NCBI RefSeq assembly: GCF_040115645.1
Contig: NC_089564.1
Coordinates: 1,488,001 to 1,552,000, forward strand
Length of the DNA: 64,000 nt
Source: Euwallacea fornicatus
Lineage: Eukaryota; Arthropoda; Insecta; Coleoptera; Curculionidae
Direction: 5' to 3'
Shown: positions 50,201-62,228 of the stretch, piece after piece
Layout: the number at the start of each line of letters is the position of its first letter
Numbering within the stretch: the first letter of the stretch is position 1
Made by a program: the position numbers and the translations under genes
Notes under the pieces: generated by a model
What the model saw: the letters and a program-made list of their open reading frames with translations, nothing else
Databases searched by the model: none
What the model was told of the DNA's origin: nothing

Positions 50201-52858
50201 TCGATTATTCAATGTGTTTGATTCTAAATAGCGAAAAGGTATCCTATAAGCTATGAATATCCGTATCTATCTCTAGGATATGAATTTAACATATTTTGTC
50301 GCACATTCTGAGATCATTTGCATACTATGTGAATACTATAATTTCTACATCAGACTGTTCAGAATACATTTCAAGTTCTAAAAGTCCTATCTGCTTCTGA
50401 CAATTGACACGATGTTTATGACGGCGTCCACGTGCGGAATTGTCGATGTCGGTATATATTTTGAATGAAAAGGAAAGTTCATAGTTAATTGGTTTTATAG
50501 ATTTATTATTTTATTTTGCTATTTTAAATTAAAAATTTACAAGAAAAAGTGATTGTGATTTACTTGGATTTTGTAAGTGATACTCGAAATAGTCTATTAT
50601 ACCGACATGCATGCCCAAATCTAATCCTCTGCCAGGCAAAACTCAAATAATAGACTTGTTTCCATTAGTAGTTGCATGATGCTTCTTGCAGTATATTTTC
50701 ATTTAATTTTCAAGCATTTCAGTACTTCATAACATAAAACTTGGGTGAATGCGTGTTTCCTTAATATTTCTAAATGAACTAGCTCCACTGCCGTAAAATC
50801 GCCTTTAGAAATCCAAACTGCAATGGCGTTCTAATTGCGTTGTAGTGTACACTTTGTCCTTGTAAAGTCAAATGCATTTTTACCTAGACCTGGAAATGCA
50901 TTAAATTTTACGTTAGAATTATTAGAATTTGTTAACTGATTTCCCAATACATGTGTTGTTGCATTTTATCTTCTGGTTATTGATTTTCTGGTTATTTATT
51001 CAACCAGTAGGGTTCAAAAATGTATTGAGCATTGAACCTGGAGTTGCTCAGCTGTGCAACAGTCTTTGTTCTTCTTGAGACAGTGTGCAGGGGTGAAAGT
51101 ATAGTTAAATACAGAATAAAATTTTTATTTGCAGCCATATATGTAATGATGTCATTTATTATATTTTACTCATATGGAAGTTGTTTCTGAGTATTTTTCA
51201 CCCAGGTGGATTTCACCCTCGATCTGGGTGGATGTCTAACAGTACCTCAAAGACCCAATAAATTCTCTTTGACTTGATTTATTTTTTTAATAATTGGAAC
51301 CAATGGTTCCAGTACCAGTTTCACTTAAATGTGGTTGTAAATAAAATGGCATACATATTATAATTAAAAGAATTATTTATCTTGAGCAATAGTTAGTTTA
51401 GGAGCTATAAGCTTTGGTCCATAATCTTCTGCTATCAACAAAAAAAAACTTGTTGCACCTAGATGTGTAATCTACTACAGTGGCTGCTTGATTATACGAA
51501 CATCTTATTATGTTGAAAAATTCATTACATATATGAACTCAGTATTATAGTGGACACTTAAATTAAATCATATCAATTTATATAGAGTGAACAGTTTTGA
51601 TTTTGATTAAGTGCACAGAGAGGTAAGTCGCAATATGCTCTTGCATGTTAATCAACTAAAATTGGACCTTCTCAAAATATCTGGCACTTCCTCTAAAACC
51701 CAAGACACTGTAAATTACATACTAGTTCAGTAGATACATTCATGTATCAATAAAAGGGAAAATGTGTTAATGTTATCAAAAAAAGTGATATTATCAAAAG
51801 TTTAAAGTGGTGGAAAGTAGTTCAAAATAATTAAAGTTTTTGTTCTATAATAATAATAATTATATGAGGATATTTAATTAATAACAAGGTCACTAATACG
51901 GTTCAGTAGAAATAGGGAGCTAAAGGTTGTATTCATTTTTGGAGTGCCCAATTTTATTAAGTTCAACTGTATTCTTTGTCTAACACATTATTCTTAGCAG
52001 ACATATAAATTTTGCATATGCTTGAAAATAGCTAAAGCTAATATAATTAAACCTTACATATTTGAAAGTTGCATGAATATACAAGCTGCAGCACTAAAGA
52101 GAAATATATATTTTACTTTTTGTCATATATTAAAGACCCACTGTTCAACTGTGTTTTGTTAAACTACTATAAAAATGGGTATTACTACTTACAACTTTTT
52201 GTATTTTGTGTACCCTCAGGTCTAACATTTTGTTCTATAATTTAAAATTCAAAAAGGGGGGGGTTATTATTTCGTTTGCTTCTTTTGTGCTATTTGAAAT
52301 AATTTCTATATAAATTAATACGCTTCTGTAGGTGCTTATATACTTCTTTGTATGTAAGTCTTCCTTGTATGTAGGCAATATAAAATGCCACCATTGAAAA
52401 CCTCACTCATCTATGTAGTATCTATGTTGTATATCTTTTAGCAGAAGCTTTCTCCACGACATTTTATCATTTAATTAAGATGATCTGTTATAAGTATTTT
52501 TTAATTTTTGTGAAATTATTAGAATAGTGAGCATCTGCATGAAAATTTGAGATTTAATCTGCAGCTATTATTTTAACACAAGTAAGTGTTGAAGGATCTT
52601 TATTAAGCTTTTTTGATTTATTAATTTTACAGAACAATTTAATAATAGTCGCTTTTTAATTAATATATGCCCCCACCTCTTCAGACACCTGGTGGTTGGT
52701 GTAAATATCTTCTGATTTTGGATTGACTTATTGCCAACACATTGCACTCATTTGCTATTCATTTGCAAGTAGGAATGGAATTTTTCATGTCTTAATTGTT
52801 TCATGCCAATGATTTAATTAAATGTTTTGATGTATTGATAGTCTTCTTCTAGCTAAAA
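47282..52858. other. Gene-poor region between divergent TMEM68 and ATAD2
   Basis: It should contain the TMEM68 first exon(s) and both promoters, none of which I could pin down. A decayed retroelement occupies about 48290-49330. A G8 run lies at 52256-52263, and a small hairpin (cacccag/ctgggtg) near 51200-51235. The rest is AT-rich without coding signal. Confidence 0.5.
48290..49330 (-). mobile_element. Decayed non-LTR retrotransposon fragment (Jockey-like?)
   Basis: On the minus strand, fragments appear in the order expected for the linker and start of RT: an 81-codon open frame (48738-48983) with KKTQHQWRHKDIDILLSI and NLIRQKITILRKIKNLS; then, frameshifted, IIGIINNAKAKAELFVGHF; then NHTIPET followed by KKAILVS, the IP..W..A.L pattern of RT. 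Stops and frameshifts separate the pieces. The assignment rests on order and local resemblance only. Confidence 0.45.
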
Positions 52859-55800
52859 ATGGTGAAGACACGCCGATCGGAGGTTCATCCTACTCGGCAT
52901 CATCGGACAAGGGTAGGTCCAACGAGTGCATTCAAAATTGAACTTTTAATTTTTGTTCAACGATTTTTTTTCGAGTTCATATTGGAAACAATTACTTAAT
53001 TTAAATACCAGCACAAAAAACCTTTAATAATTAATGTTGTGTTGTATTGCATGCTATTAACTTTTAAATATTTTTCGTTTGCGATTGTTTTGTTTGGTTT
53101 GGTAAATAGTTCTACTGTTCTTATTAAAGCGTTAAGTAGGCATAATAGAATATTTGATTCTGGAACAGGGAAGCGCCAAATTATTAGAACGAGATAGCGG
53201 CTCCTCCAGCGCAAAAGAAGAAGAAGAAAGTGATACTGATCATTCAAATTCTGAAGGTGAAACCTCATCAAACAGTCCGCTCGCCAAAACAAAAGAGCAG
53301 TTGAAGAGGAAGCAAGCAGAAAGACAATCTGAAGTTGCATCTATTGACCGGAAATTTAAAACAAAATTTGAAAGTAAGAATAAAGATTGTGAATGATCGA
53401 GTTCCAGTCAAATTTTTCAATAAATACCTTTAAAAAGTGACCAGAGAAATGCTTTACAGGTGCATTATTAGTGTTGAGACTAGTTTTGAGTTTTTGGAAA
53501 ACTATTGAAAGATTTGTACTGATATCTTTAAATTGTTATGGAATAAAGCAACGTCAAAGTTCTTTCTAGAGGTATTTAAATTTTTTCTTGGGTCTGTTAT
53601 ATTCCAATTATTGTTAAATTTAAGGTGCATCTTCGTCCTCATCAAAAACAGCTCATAAATCGATACCATTAGTAAGAAAACGATTGGCTGTGTATGCAAC
53701 AAGAAAAATGGAAGATGACTTATCCGAGAACGATCAATTCTCAGATGACGAATGCTATTCGAATCTTAGGTAATAAATAAATAATAGATTATTTTATTTA
53801 TGAAATCGTACCGGCAATGCTCGATACGTTTTTGGATAACCTGCTCTTAGTAAATAGCACTATCAGGCAGTTTTTTTAAGCCAGTGTTATTTGGTATTTT
53901 TTAGATCTCGCAGGCACAGCAAGCTGGTAAAGAAAAAAAATATACTAAGACGAACTGCTCTGTCATTAAGGCCTCTAAGGCAAAAGTCTTATGCAGACCT
54001 ATCTCCTATTCATTTTGAAACAGACAGCGATGGTAAGTTATTTAGTTTTTTTCTTATCTTTATTTATATTTTTCCCGACTCTGTCGATTCAAAAGTGTAT
54101 TTGTAATTCTACATATTGTGTTTCAAAACGAAACAAATTGTAAATTATTTTTAATTGTTATGTTCTTGGTTTGATTTAGGTCCTCTTAGAAAAGTTACTA
54201 GAAGATCTCGAAAGATTGAGGGCAGCTGGTTAGCTGATAGTCAAATGCATAAGGTTGGTTATCCCAATTTAAATGTTACTTATTCTGAAGAAGAGGATAG
54301 CCGTGATGCTGTGGAAGGTCATGCGAATGTAGAGGTATTTATTATTGAGAATCTTCACTAATTTATCTTTAGTTTTTCCACACTTTTCTGCTAGTATCCC
54401 GAACTCCGACGATGGAAAATTTTCAGGATGTTTTTTGTACTGTTGTTATAGATATCCCAAAATGCAACCAGGCATTCGAGAAGAAGACTAGTGAAGCCTA
54501 CATATTATTATGAGGAATACGAAGAAGTACCTCAAATACGGCGAACACGTAGACCTGTGCGGCGAGTGGTTAGAGAGGTGGAAGAAGACTCTAAGATTGC
54601 TCGAACCCGCACCTCAAGAACTGAACAGGTTAAGGAAGAACCCGTCGAAGCTATAATTGAAGATAGTGGGAGTAAATCTAGCAAGGAAAATAAGGAAGAG
54701 CCAGAAGATACCAAAGGTAAAAGTTTGGGAAAAAATATCTTTGAAACTTAGATATTATCCACTTTCTTTTTTATGTCTAATATTGTTTTTTTTTTAATAA
54801 TTTGTATTAGAAGTGGTGGAGAATGGAGCCGAGGACAAAGTACAAGAAGAAATATCAGGAAGTGAAGAAGATGAAGTTCAACCGAGACAAATTCCTAGAA
54901 CAAGACGTAACCGACGGACTAGAATGAGAATAAATAGTGATAGGGAAAAGGAAACTGATACGTCATCTGAGGAAGATGAAGGTGGACGAAAGTATTCTTT
55001 AAGGGATAGGGCTTCAAAGCCGACTCAAAAAATAAGTAAGTGTATTAGAATCTTAAACCTGGTAGCCAGGGGAAAAGACCAAAGGGATAGAAAGTTTAGT
55101 TTTTGGCCATGTATGCAGCCATCAATGCTGTCATTTTTCCTTATTATTCATCAAGATATCCCTACAAAGTCATATTTTCTAAATATTTGAACTGAAGATC
55201 AATGGGATGGATTAAATGACATCTGACCACTTTTCAATATAATTTATTATTACTTTATTATATAATATACAATTTAATCTCCAATTGACTCTGTGTCTTT
55301 AATGATTTTTGGAATACCCATCTTGAGAGTGGAAGATGGGTACTTTCTTATTGTTTAATTAATAATATTAAAAAAAAATCGTTTTAAAATATTACAATGG
55401 GCACATTTGTCGTCTAAGTTGAGTATCACATTCTCACATTACAGTGCAAACTTCGATGTTGCGTCCTCAACGTGAACGGCGCAGTCGGCGAAGATTTAAT
55501 AGAAGAAGGAAGAGTTCTTCCGATTCCAGTTCTTCTTCGAGTTCATCTGAAAGATGCCGGTAAGCAATTTTATGGCTTTTTGCTTCCATCGTTATACTTT
55601 AGTGTTCAAGTTCATAAAAAAAAACAAAGCTTTATTACTTATAAGAAAACAACCAAAAAGTCCTCACTCCAAAAAAGAGATGATGAAAACTGGTGCTGGA
55701 GGAAGAAACGCTATAGTCCCCATAAAACCAGAAACTTTAGATCAGTCTGTCAGATTTAACAGCATTGGTGGTTTAGATAGCCACATCGAGTGCTTAAAAG

Positions 55801-58800
55801 AAATGATTTTACTCCCCATGATGTATCCTGAAGTTTTCAGACAGTTTCAAGTGAGCTTCGATTTTATGTTAAGATTACGTGATGTTTGGAACAAATTTGA
55901 TTTAGGTGCAACCCCCAAGAGGAGTACTGTTTCACGGCCCACCCGGAACTGGTAAAACCTTAATATCAAGAGCCCTAGCTAACGAATGCAGTTTTGGAGC
56001 CCGAAAAGTGTCATTTTTTATGAGAAAAGGTGCCGATTTATTAAGCAAATGGATAGGCGAGGCTGAAAAACAGTTACGACTTTTATTTGAACAGGTTGGG
56101 TTCTAGTTTGTAGTATAAATTTTGATACAGTTTTAGTTTTGTTATTTTCTGTTTAGGCAGCTGAAATGAAGCCTTCAATAATATTTTTCGATGAACTAGA
56201 TGGTTTAACGCCAACGAGATCTTCTAGGCAAGATCAGGTGCATGCTAGCATAGTTTCGACCCTGTTAGCCCTTATGGATGGTTTGAATGATAGAGGTGAA
56301 GTAATAGTTATTGGAGCAACTAATAGGATTGATGCCATTGATCCGGCATTAAGGCGGCCAGGGAGGTTTGATCGTGAATTATTTTTCCCTTTACCATCAA
56401 AAACGGTGAGTTTCATATTTCGGTTCTTTAATACGGTGTGTTTCAAATTAACTTGCTTTATGAATTTTGTTAGAGACAGACTAGATTGTATTTGATGGTT
56501 CATTCTTTCGTCATCAAATACCAGTACCTTGTTTTTAAGCTGAAGGTTATATCCATATAAAAAAATATTGTGATACCTTTATTATACAGGGGAGAAAATA
56601 TTGAACTAAAGCTAGCTTGTCCATGCTAAACTACACGAGACAATTTTATCTGGAAGGGATGGTTGTTTTAAGGAATCCTAGTTAGAATCAATGATATTAA
56701 AAATCTATTAAAACATTAATAAAATCAGAATCGAACAACTGATTGTAGGAAATTGAAAATAGGACATTGTCAAGAAAATTTTAAATAGGGAACTTAAATA
56801 TAAAACATTGCAAACTTGTCATCCGGTTAAATTGATTTCGGAAAATGGTTATAGAAAGGTTTTTTATTTCTTATGAACGCCATATTGGAATAGTATTATT
56901 TAAACAATAATCGAAAATCTAAGTAACTTTTAAATATCAATGCAGGTTTGACTAAAAACAAACTGCTAATTAAGGAAATTTGCAATTCGGCTATTAAAAA
57001 ATACACATCGTTCAAAAAAGGAAAAAGACATTTCCTCTTTAATTGTCTATTTTAGGAACGTGAAGATATTCTGAAAGTTCACATATCAAAATGGGTGCAA
57101 CCTCCTAGCGACGACCTTCAGAAATACCTGGCTGAAAATACCGTGGGATATTGCGGTTCAGATTTGAGGGCCTTATGTTCAGAAGCGGTGATTCAGAGCT
57201 TTAGAAGAACATACCCTCAGGTTTACGATTCCGAGCAAAGGTTGCTTTTAGATCCCAGTAAAGTGATGGTAGGCCCATTCATGGATAATATTCTTATACA
57301 CACAACAATATATTTTATTTACTTTTAAGGTGGAAAAAATTGACTTTTTAAGAGCAAAGTCTATGCTAATACCATCGTCTCACAGAATGTCCTCCGGACT
57401 GGGCAAGAAGTTAATTCCTATTTTAGAACCTCTGTTAGGATGTGCCATTAAAAGTTCTTTAGGAGCGTTGGAACAAGGCTTTCCTCACGGACTTAACACC
57501 GCGTTGTCTAAGTAAATAAATGAGAGATGTAAATGTGTTTTAATATTAAAGAATTTCTCTTGTCAGAGTTAAACTTTCAACGAATTTAAAACCCGCTCAG
57601 TTATTGCTTACTGGTGACGGTCCTCAACACGGCCAATCAAATCATGTAGCTCCTGCCTTACTTTTCAGAATGGAACACATACATTCTTATTTGTTGGATT
57701 TGGCTACGTTGTTCCGGGATCCGGGTCGAACACCCGAGGAAGTTTGTATACAAGTAAGTTGATTTTTCTAATTAATGTCATATATCTATTGTATTATGCA
57801 CTAAAGTAGTATTATGTAAACTAGTAATACATTACATAATACTACATACGGCGTGTTAATTTGAAAACAAATCACCCTAGTATTTCGATCCTTATAGAAA
57901 ATATGTATGCAAAAACACATCGATTTTATTTTCAAGGGGACATTCTTTAAGTTGGTTTTCCATTAAATTGCATGTATCCTTTAGCGGGGACAAAAATAAC
58001 CATTAAGCAGTTTTAACACTTAAAACATTAGTAAACAATTTGTTCACAACACAGTTGATACCTAAGCTTATTTACTATTTGGACATTATTTATTAAAAAC
58101 TTCTTCATAAAAAACAAAGAGGTGCATTTGGAAAGATAATTGAAACACTTGTCAAATAAAGTATAACTCAATCCTCCTTCCCTTTTAAGATTTTACTGGT
58201 TCTTTCCATCCTCGCTCGAGGGTACATGCAATTTGGAAGAAAACCGAATTGAAGAATGTCCCCATCGAAAATAAAATCGACGTGTTTTTGCATATTTACA
58301 TATTTTCTCTAAGAATCGAAAGAACGAGGGTGGTTCGTTTTCGAATTTATAGGCTGTGTAGTAAAATGTAATGCGTATAGTATTATAGATGTATAATATG
58401 CTAAGGTGAGTTCAAATTCGGCATTGTTGAATTCAATTTGCAAATGGCAGTTATTTTCTCTTTTTTTTTACAGAACAGTTACATAATTTTATAGAGCAAT
58501 AAACATCGAAGTAGAAACTAAATTGTCTTGAAATAATCTCAGGAAAAAATGAAAACGAAATTTAAAATTTTAATATGAGAGAAGATTATTGGCATTAGGT
58601 ATTGGCTCAGGTGATAAGGTAATGAAGCAGACAAAGAAAAAACTTATGTACAGTTCGTACCATATAACTGGTTGATGCATGGCTGGCCATGGAAATTTAT
58701 CAACGTATTCCGGGTTTCATATGACAATCAAAGAAATAATTTTCTGATCATATTTATCTCTATGGAGGTTATACTTGTGCTCCATTGTTGCCAAACTTTT

Positions 58801-61800
58801 CTAGTATTATACAAACTTTTCACTTTTATGGATGCACGCCCCTCTTATTTTGGTTATTTGATTTTCTAGGATCTACTTTAGTATGAGAGAAATAATCATC
58901 ATCGTCGAGCGAACTCATCTTTACACTTGCAGGATCTCCAGTGCACTTATAAGGCTGGATTATTGCATATAGTACATCTATTGTACCATTTGTAAATTCA
59001 CATAATGTTAAAATGACATATTTTAAAGAGTCTTGAATCAAATTAATATCAAGAGCATGTAATTTTCATGTCATTTGAATGCGGAGTCGCTCAAATCTCA
59101 AGAATTGCATATCAAGAACCTAAGGCAAGGACCAGAATGTCATCTCTATTCGACCAGACTATTTTTTAATTTAACTGATTTGAACGCGACTTAGATTAAT
59201 AGATCAGATCACAGCAGCTATCGCCTTCACTTCCAAGTCATAAAATAGAGAAAGTAAATCGACGAGGTAACTACATCAGAAGGCAGTTGTTTTTTTTGCA
59301 TAGTAATAACGCAAAAAAAGCGAAATTTTATTTTCTTGTGTTTTTGGATACCTTCGAAAGTAATTATGCTTTTTAAAATTTATTTTGCTAATGATTTTCA
59401 GGGTTGAACAATGCACAGCTTTGCCGTCATTAAATCTTTTATGGTGACCAAGACTATAACATTATTGTATAAAATTTGTAACACCCTGTATAACGAATAT
59501 TCTATCATTTGTGTTCTATTCTAGATTTTTAACGAAGCGCGACGAAACGTACCCAGCATAATTTACATCCCAAGTATAAACCGTTTGTGGGAATTAGTTT
59601 CTGACACGTTCAGAGCGATATTCTTATCACAAATGAACGAGATTTATCCCAATATTCCGATCCTATTTCTGGTTACCGCTGACGTCGTATATAATGAACT
59701 ACCAGAACCGGTAAGTTCATTACAATTTTTCTAGATCTACTGATTTAGGTTGTCTTAATTAGTAAATAAATTTAATATGTGTTTGATCTTTAGCTTCAGG
59801 AAGTATTTTCTCCCTATCGAAAGGAGATTCAAGAAGTGCGTCCTCCATCTACAGATTCTCGCAGGCAATTTTTTAAATCACTTCTATTAGACATTTGTCT
59901 AAGACCTTTGAGACCGGTTAGAGAACGTCCCAAGACGCCACCTCCATTGCCACGAGCCCCCACTCCCCCACCACCTCCGCTAACTGAGGAACAAGCTCAG
60001 AAAGTTTATGATACTGAAGAACACACTTTAAGAGAGTTGAGGATATTTTTAAGGGATATGTGTAAGAAGCTGGCTAATAATAAATTGTAAGGATTCTTTA
60101 TTTTTAAATAATAAATGTATCCTCTTTATTTCTAGTTGGTATTACAACTGCACGGTATTATTTTTAGATTCTTTATGTTTACTAAACCCGTTGACACGGA
60201 AGAAGTACCTGATTATACAGAGATTATAAAGCAGCCTATGGATTTAGAAACGATGATGATGAAAGTCGATTTTCACCGTTATGAATGTGCCAAAGATTTT
60301 CTGATCGATATCGATTTGATTTGTCAGAACGCTTTAGAATATAATCCAGCCAAGTATGGATATCGTTTTGTATACGACAGGATTATATTTTAATTTGTTT
60401 TTCGCTAGGACATCAGCAGACAAGCAAATAAGACATAGAGCATGCTCATTGCGGGACTATGCCTATACTTTAATTAAGACTGAAATGGATAGTGATTTTG
60501 AAGATAAATGCCAGGATATTAAAAAGAAGAGAAAGCAAAGAAACGCCTGTACAACTAAATATTTGCCACCGTATATGCTTACTCCTGGTAAGTCTTGATT
60601 CGCAAAAAAACAGTTTTTGTTCCTTTCGGTGATTGCATCATTTTCCCTGTGGACTGACGCATTTTCTAGATTTAGTGATCTTACTTAAAAAAAGCCAATT
60701 ATATTTTTATAAGAGTCTTGTTCAGTTCAATATTTTTTATCCTTGCATTCAAAACAGTGTATATATCTTGTGATAAAGTAATTATTAGCAGTGTTCTAAT
60801 TCAATCATCTTAGTTATATCCTTAAGACTAGCTCTCACTTCAAATAAATTTCAGTAAAATATATAAGTAATAGCACCAGTTAGAGTAAGACTAAAAATAA
60901 TTTCCTGTATCTCAGTAATAAACCATTTTGAAACCTAAAACTAAAGGAAAGCTTTTTGGATGTAAAATCTTCCCTAGAATCTCTTGAACAATATTTTGCA
61001 ACGCCATGTATAATTGGTAGCGTCACGATAATAAATGTTTGTAGAGAACGCTGGACGTAATCTAAATATCGACTTGAAACAAGATCAAACGGCGAATGGC
61101 AGTAATTCTAGGAGTACACGTCATAGTCCCGTTCGAAAGCGAAAATTAAGAGTGAACTGGAAAAATGGATATGTAAGAAAGAAACCCAAACGCGCTAAAT
61201 TAGACACGAGCCTACAGAGTAGTATGAGCAAAACTGTAAGTTATAGCACAAAAAACAAGGATATCTTCTAACAATTTCTTTCTTATTCAGAAGGAAAAAC
61301 ACTCAAGTGACGAATCGAAGAATGATCCTGATAGTAGTACTATGGAAATACCGCAACTACAGGAAAGTGATTCAAATAAAACTTCAGAAAGTAGTTCTGC
61401 CCTTAGCTCAAACTGTGATAGTCAAAAAGTTATTTCATCTTCTCATTCAAGGTTAGTTGTTTACGGTGGACCTTATAAAAAAAAGTTCAAAAAAGAAAGT
61501 TTTTTTGTAGTTCAGGGAAGAAAATAACGAATGACCTGTTAAGTCCGTCCGAGTTGTTGGACAGCCAGGTGTGTTTTGATGAGATAGATCAAGCATTACA
61601 TGAAAATGGTGAGTAGAACAATTTGTGGAACTTAAAGTAATGAATTGTAAAGAATATATGAGGATTGTCTAGTGAAATGTAATGGGAATGAAAGACGACG
61701 GTTGTTAAAATGTGTTTATTAAGATAGTTACAATTGATGAAACGATATACAATCAAGTATTTGCCATTTTCCTTAACAATTATGTAATAACATATATTAT

Positions 61801-62228
61801 ATTAGCAAACATGGTCTGTATGTTTTTCTTTTTCGAGAATAGATGATGCTGCGGCGAAACAAATCGAATGTTCTGAGACTGAATTGGAAAAATTATTAGA
61901 GCAGATAGTCAAGTTCACTGAAGAGTTCCCGTTGAATCAGCTCCTTGATTTGTATAATCAGCTCAACTCTATTATCAAAAAATTTGCACAAACTCATCTT
62001 AGAAATTCGCTCCCAAAGGTAAGTTATGTATTGTATATAAGATAAATTAGCCATATGATACTTTAAAAGATCAATCAACTCTTAACCTTCTTTTATTATT
62101 TGTAGCGAATATTACATATATGAAATTTACGTATATTTCAGGAGCTCACCAAAGAATTCACTCGTTTTAAAAAAGCATTAAACGCCGACTCTTCCAGTAG
62201 TTCACCGAATACGTCAAAGGAGAACTAG
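52859..62228 (+). CDS. ATAD2: ATAD2-type AAA ATPase with bromodomain
   Basis: Chromatin AAA+ ATPase reading acetylated histone tails. Twenty-three exons: 52859-52912, 53169-53373, 53625-53769, 53905-54032, 54180-54334, 54452-54716, 54811-55035, 55445-55559, 55646-55850, 55906-56094, 56157-56405, 57056-57268, 57330-57511, 57567-57753, 59525-59710, 59794-60086, 60168-60353, 60409-60587, 61045-61235, 61291-61451, 61511-61608, 61843-62018, 62142-62228. All phases match; 1357 aa. Residues 1-480 are acidic and Arg-rich. AAA1 has Walker A GPPGTGKT (510-517), Walker B IIFFDE (570-575) and GRFDR (631-635). AAA2 (from about 777) is degenerate: its P-loop position reads TGDGPQHGQS. The bromodomain (about 1000-1090) has FTKPVD, KQPMDL and the acetyl-lysine Asn in ALEYN (1058). 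The end of exon 11 is set by frame. A candidate poly(A) signal is at 62575-62580. Confidence 0.95.
57754..59524. other. Long ATAD2 intron 14 with inserted element
   Basis: The longest ATAD2 intron. It contains the inverted-repeat element at 57807-58386. No exon-like sequence is needed to join exons 14 and 15 in phase. A repeat-terminus-like aacaccctgtataacg lies near 59481. Confidence 0.6.
57807..58386. mobile_element. ~560-bp long-inverted-repeat element with candidate 9-bp target-site duplication
   Basis: The left arm (about 57825-58010) matches the reverse complement of the right arm (about 58185-58377). Shared landmarks include gaaaatatg, gcaaaaacac, tcgattttattttc, ggggacattctt and aaattgcatgta, in order; identity is about 75-80% by eye. 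The word tagtattat occurs at both 57807-57815 and 58378-58386 and could be a 9-bp target-site duplication, which with long inverted repeats points to Mutator-like elements. The loop is about 175 bp and carries no transposase. Confidence 0.7.

Noticed and set aside
52996..53340. A 114-codon minus-strand frame over ATAD2 exon 2
   Set aside because: It is the antisense shadow of the Ser/Glu-rich exon 53169-53373, which joins in phase on the plus strand.
55472..55759. A 95-codon frame spanning an ATAD2 intron
   Set aside because: It reads through the 55560-55645 intron in a frame that does not continue the protein; the spliced frame gives the conserved region leading into the AAA domain.
61516..61530. 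Acceptor ttcag at 61511-61515 for ATAD2 exon 21
   Set aside because: Using it gives an in-frame stop after a few codons; the upstream acceptor gtag (exon starting at 61511) keeps the frame open and phase-correct.
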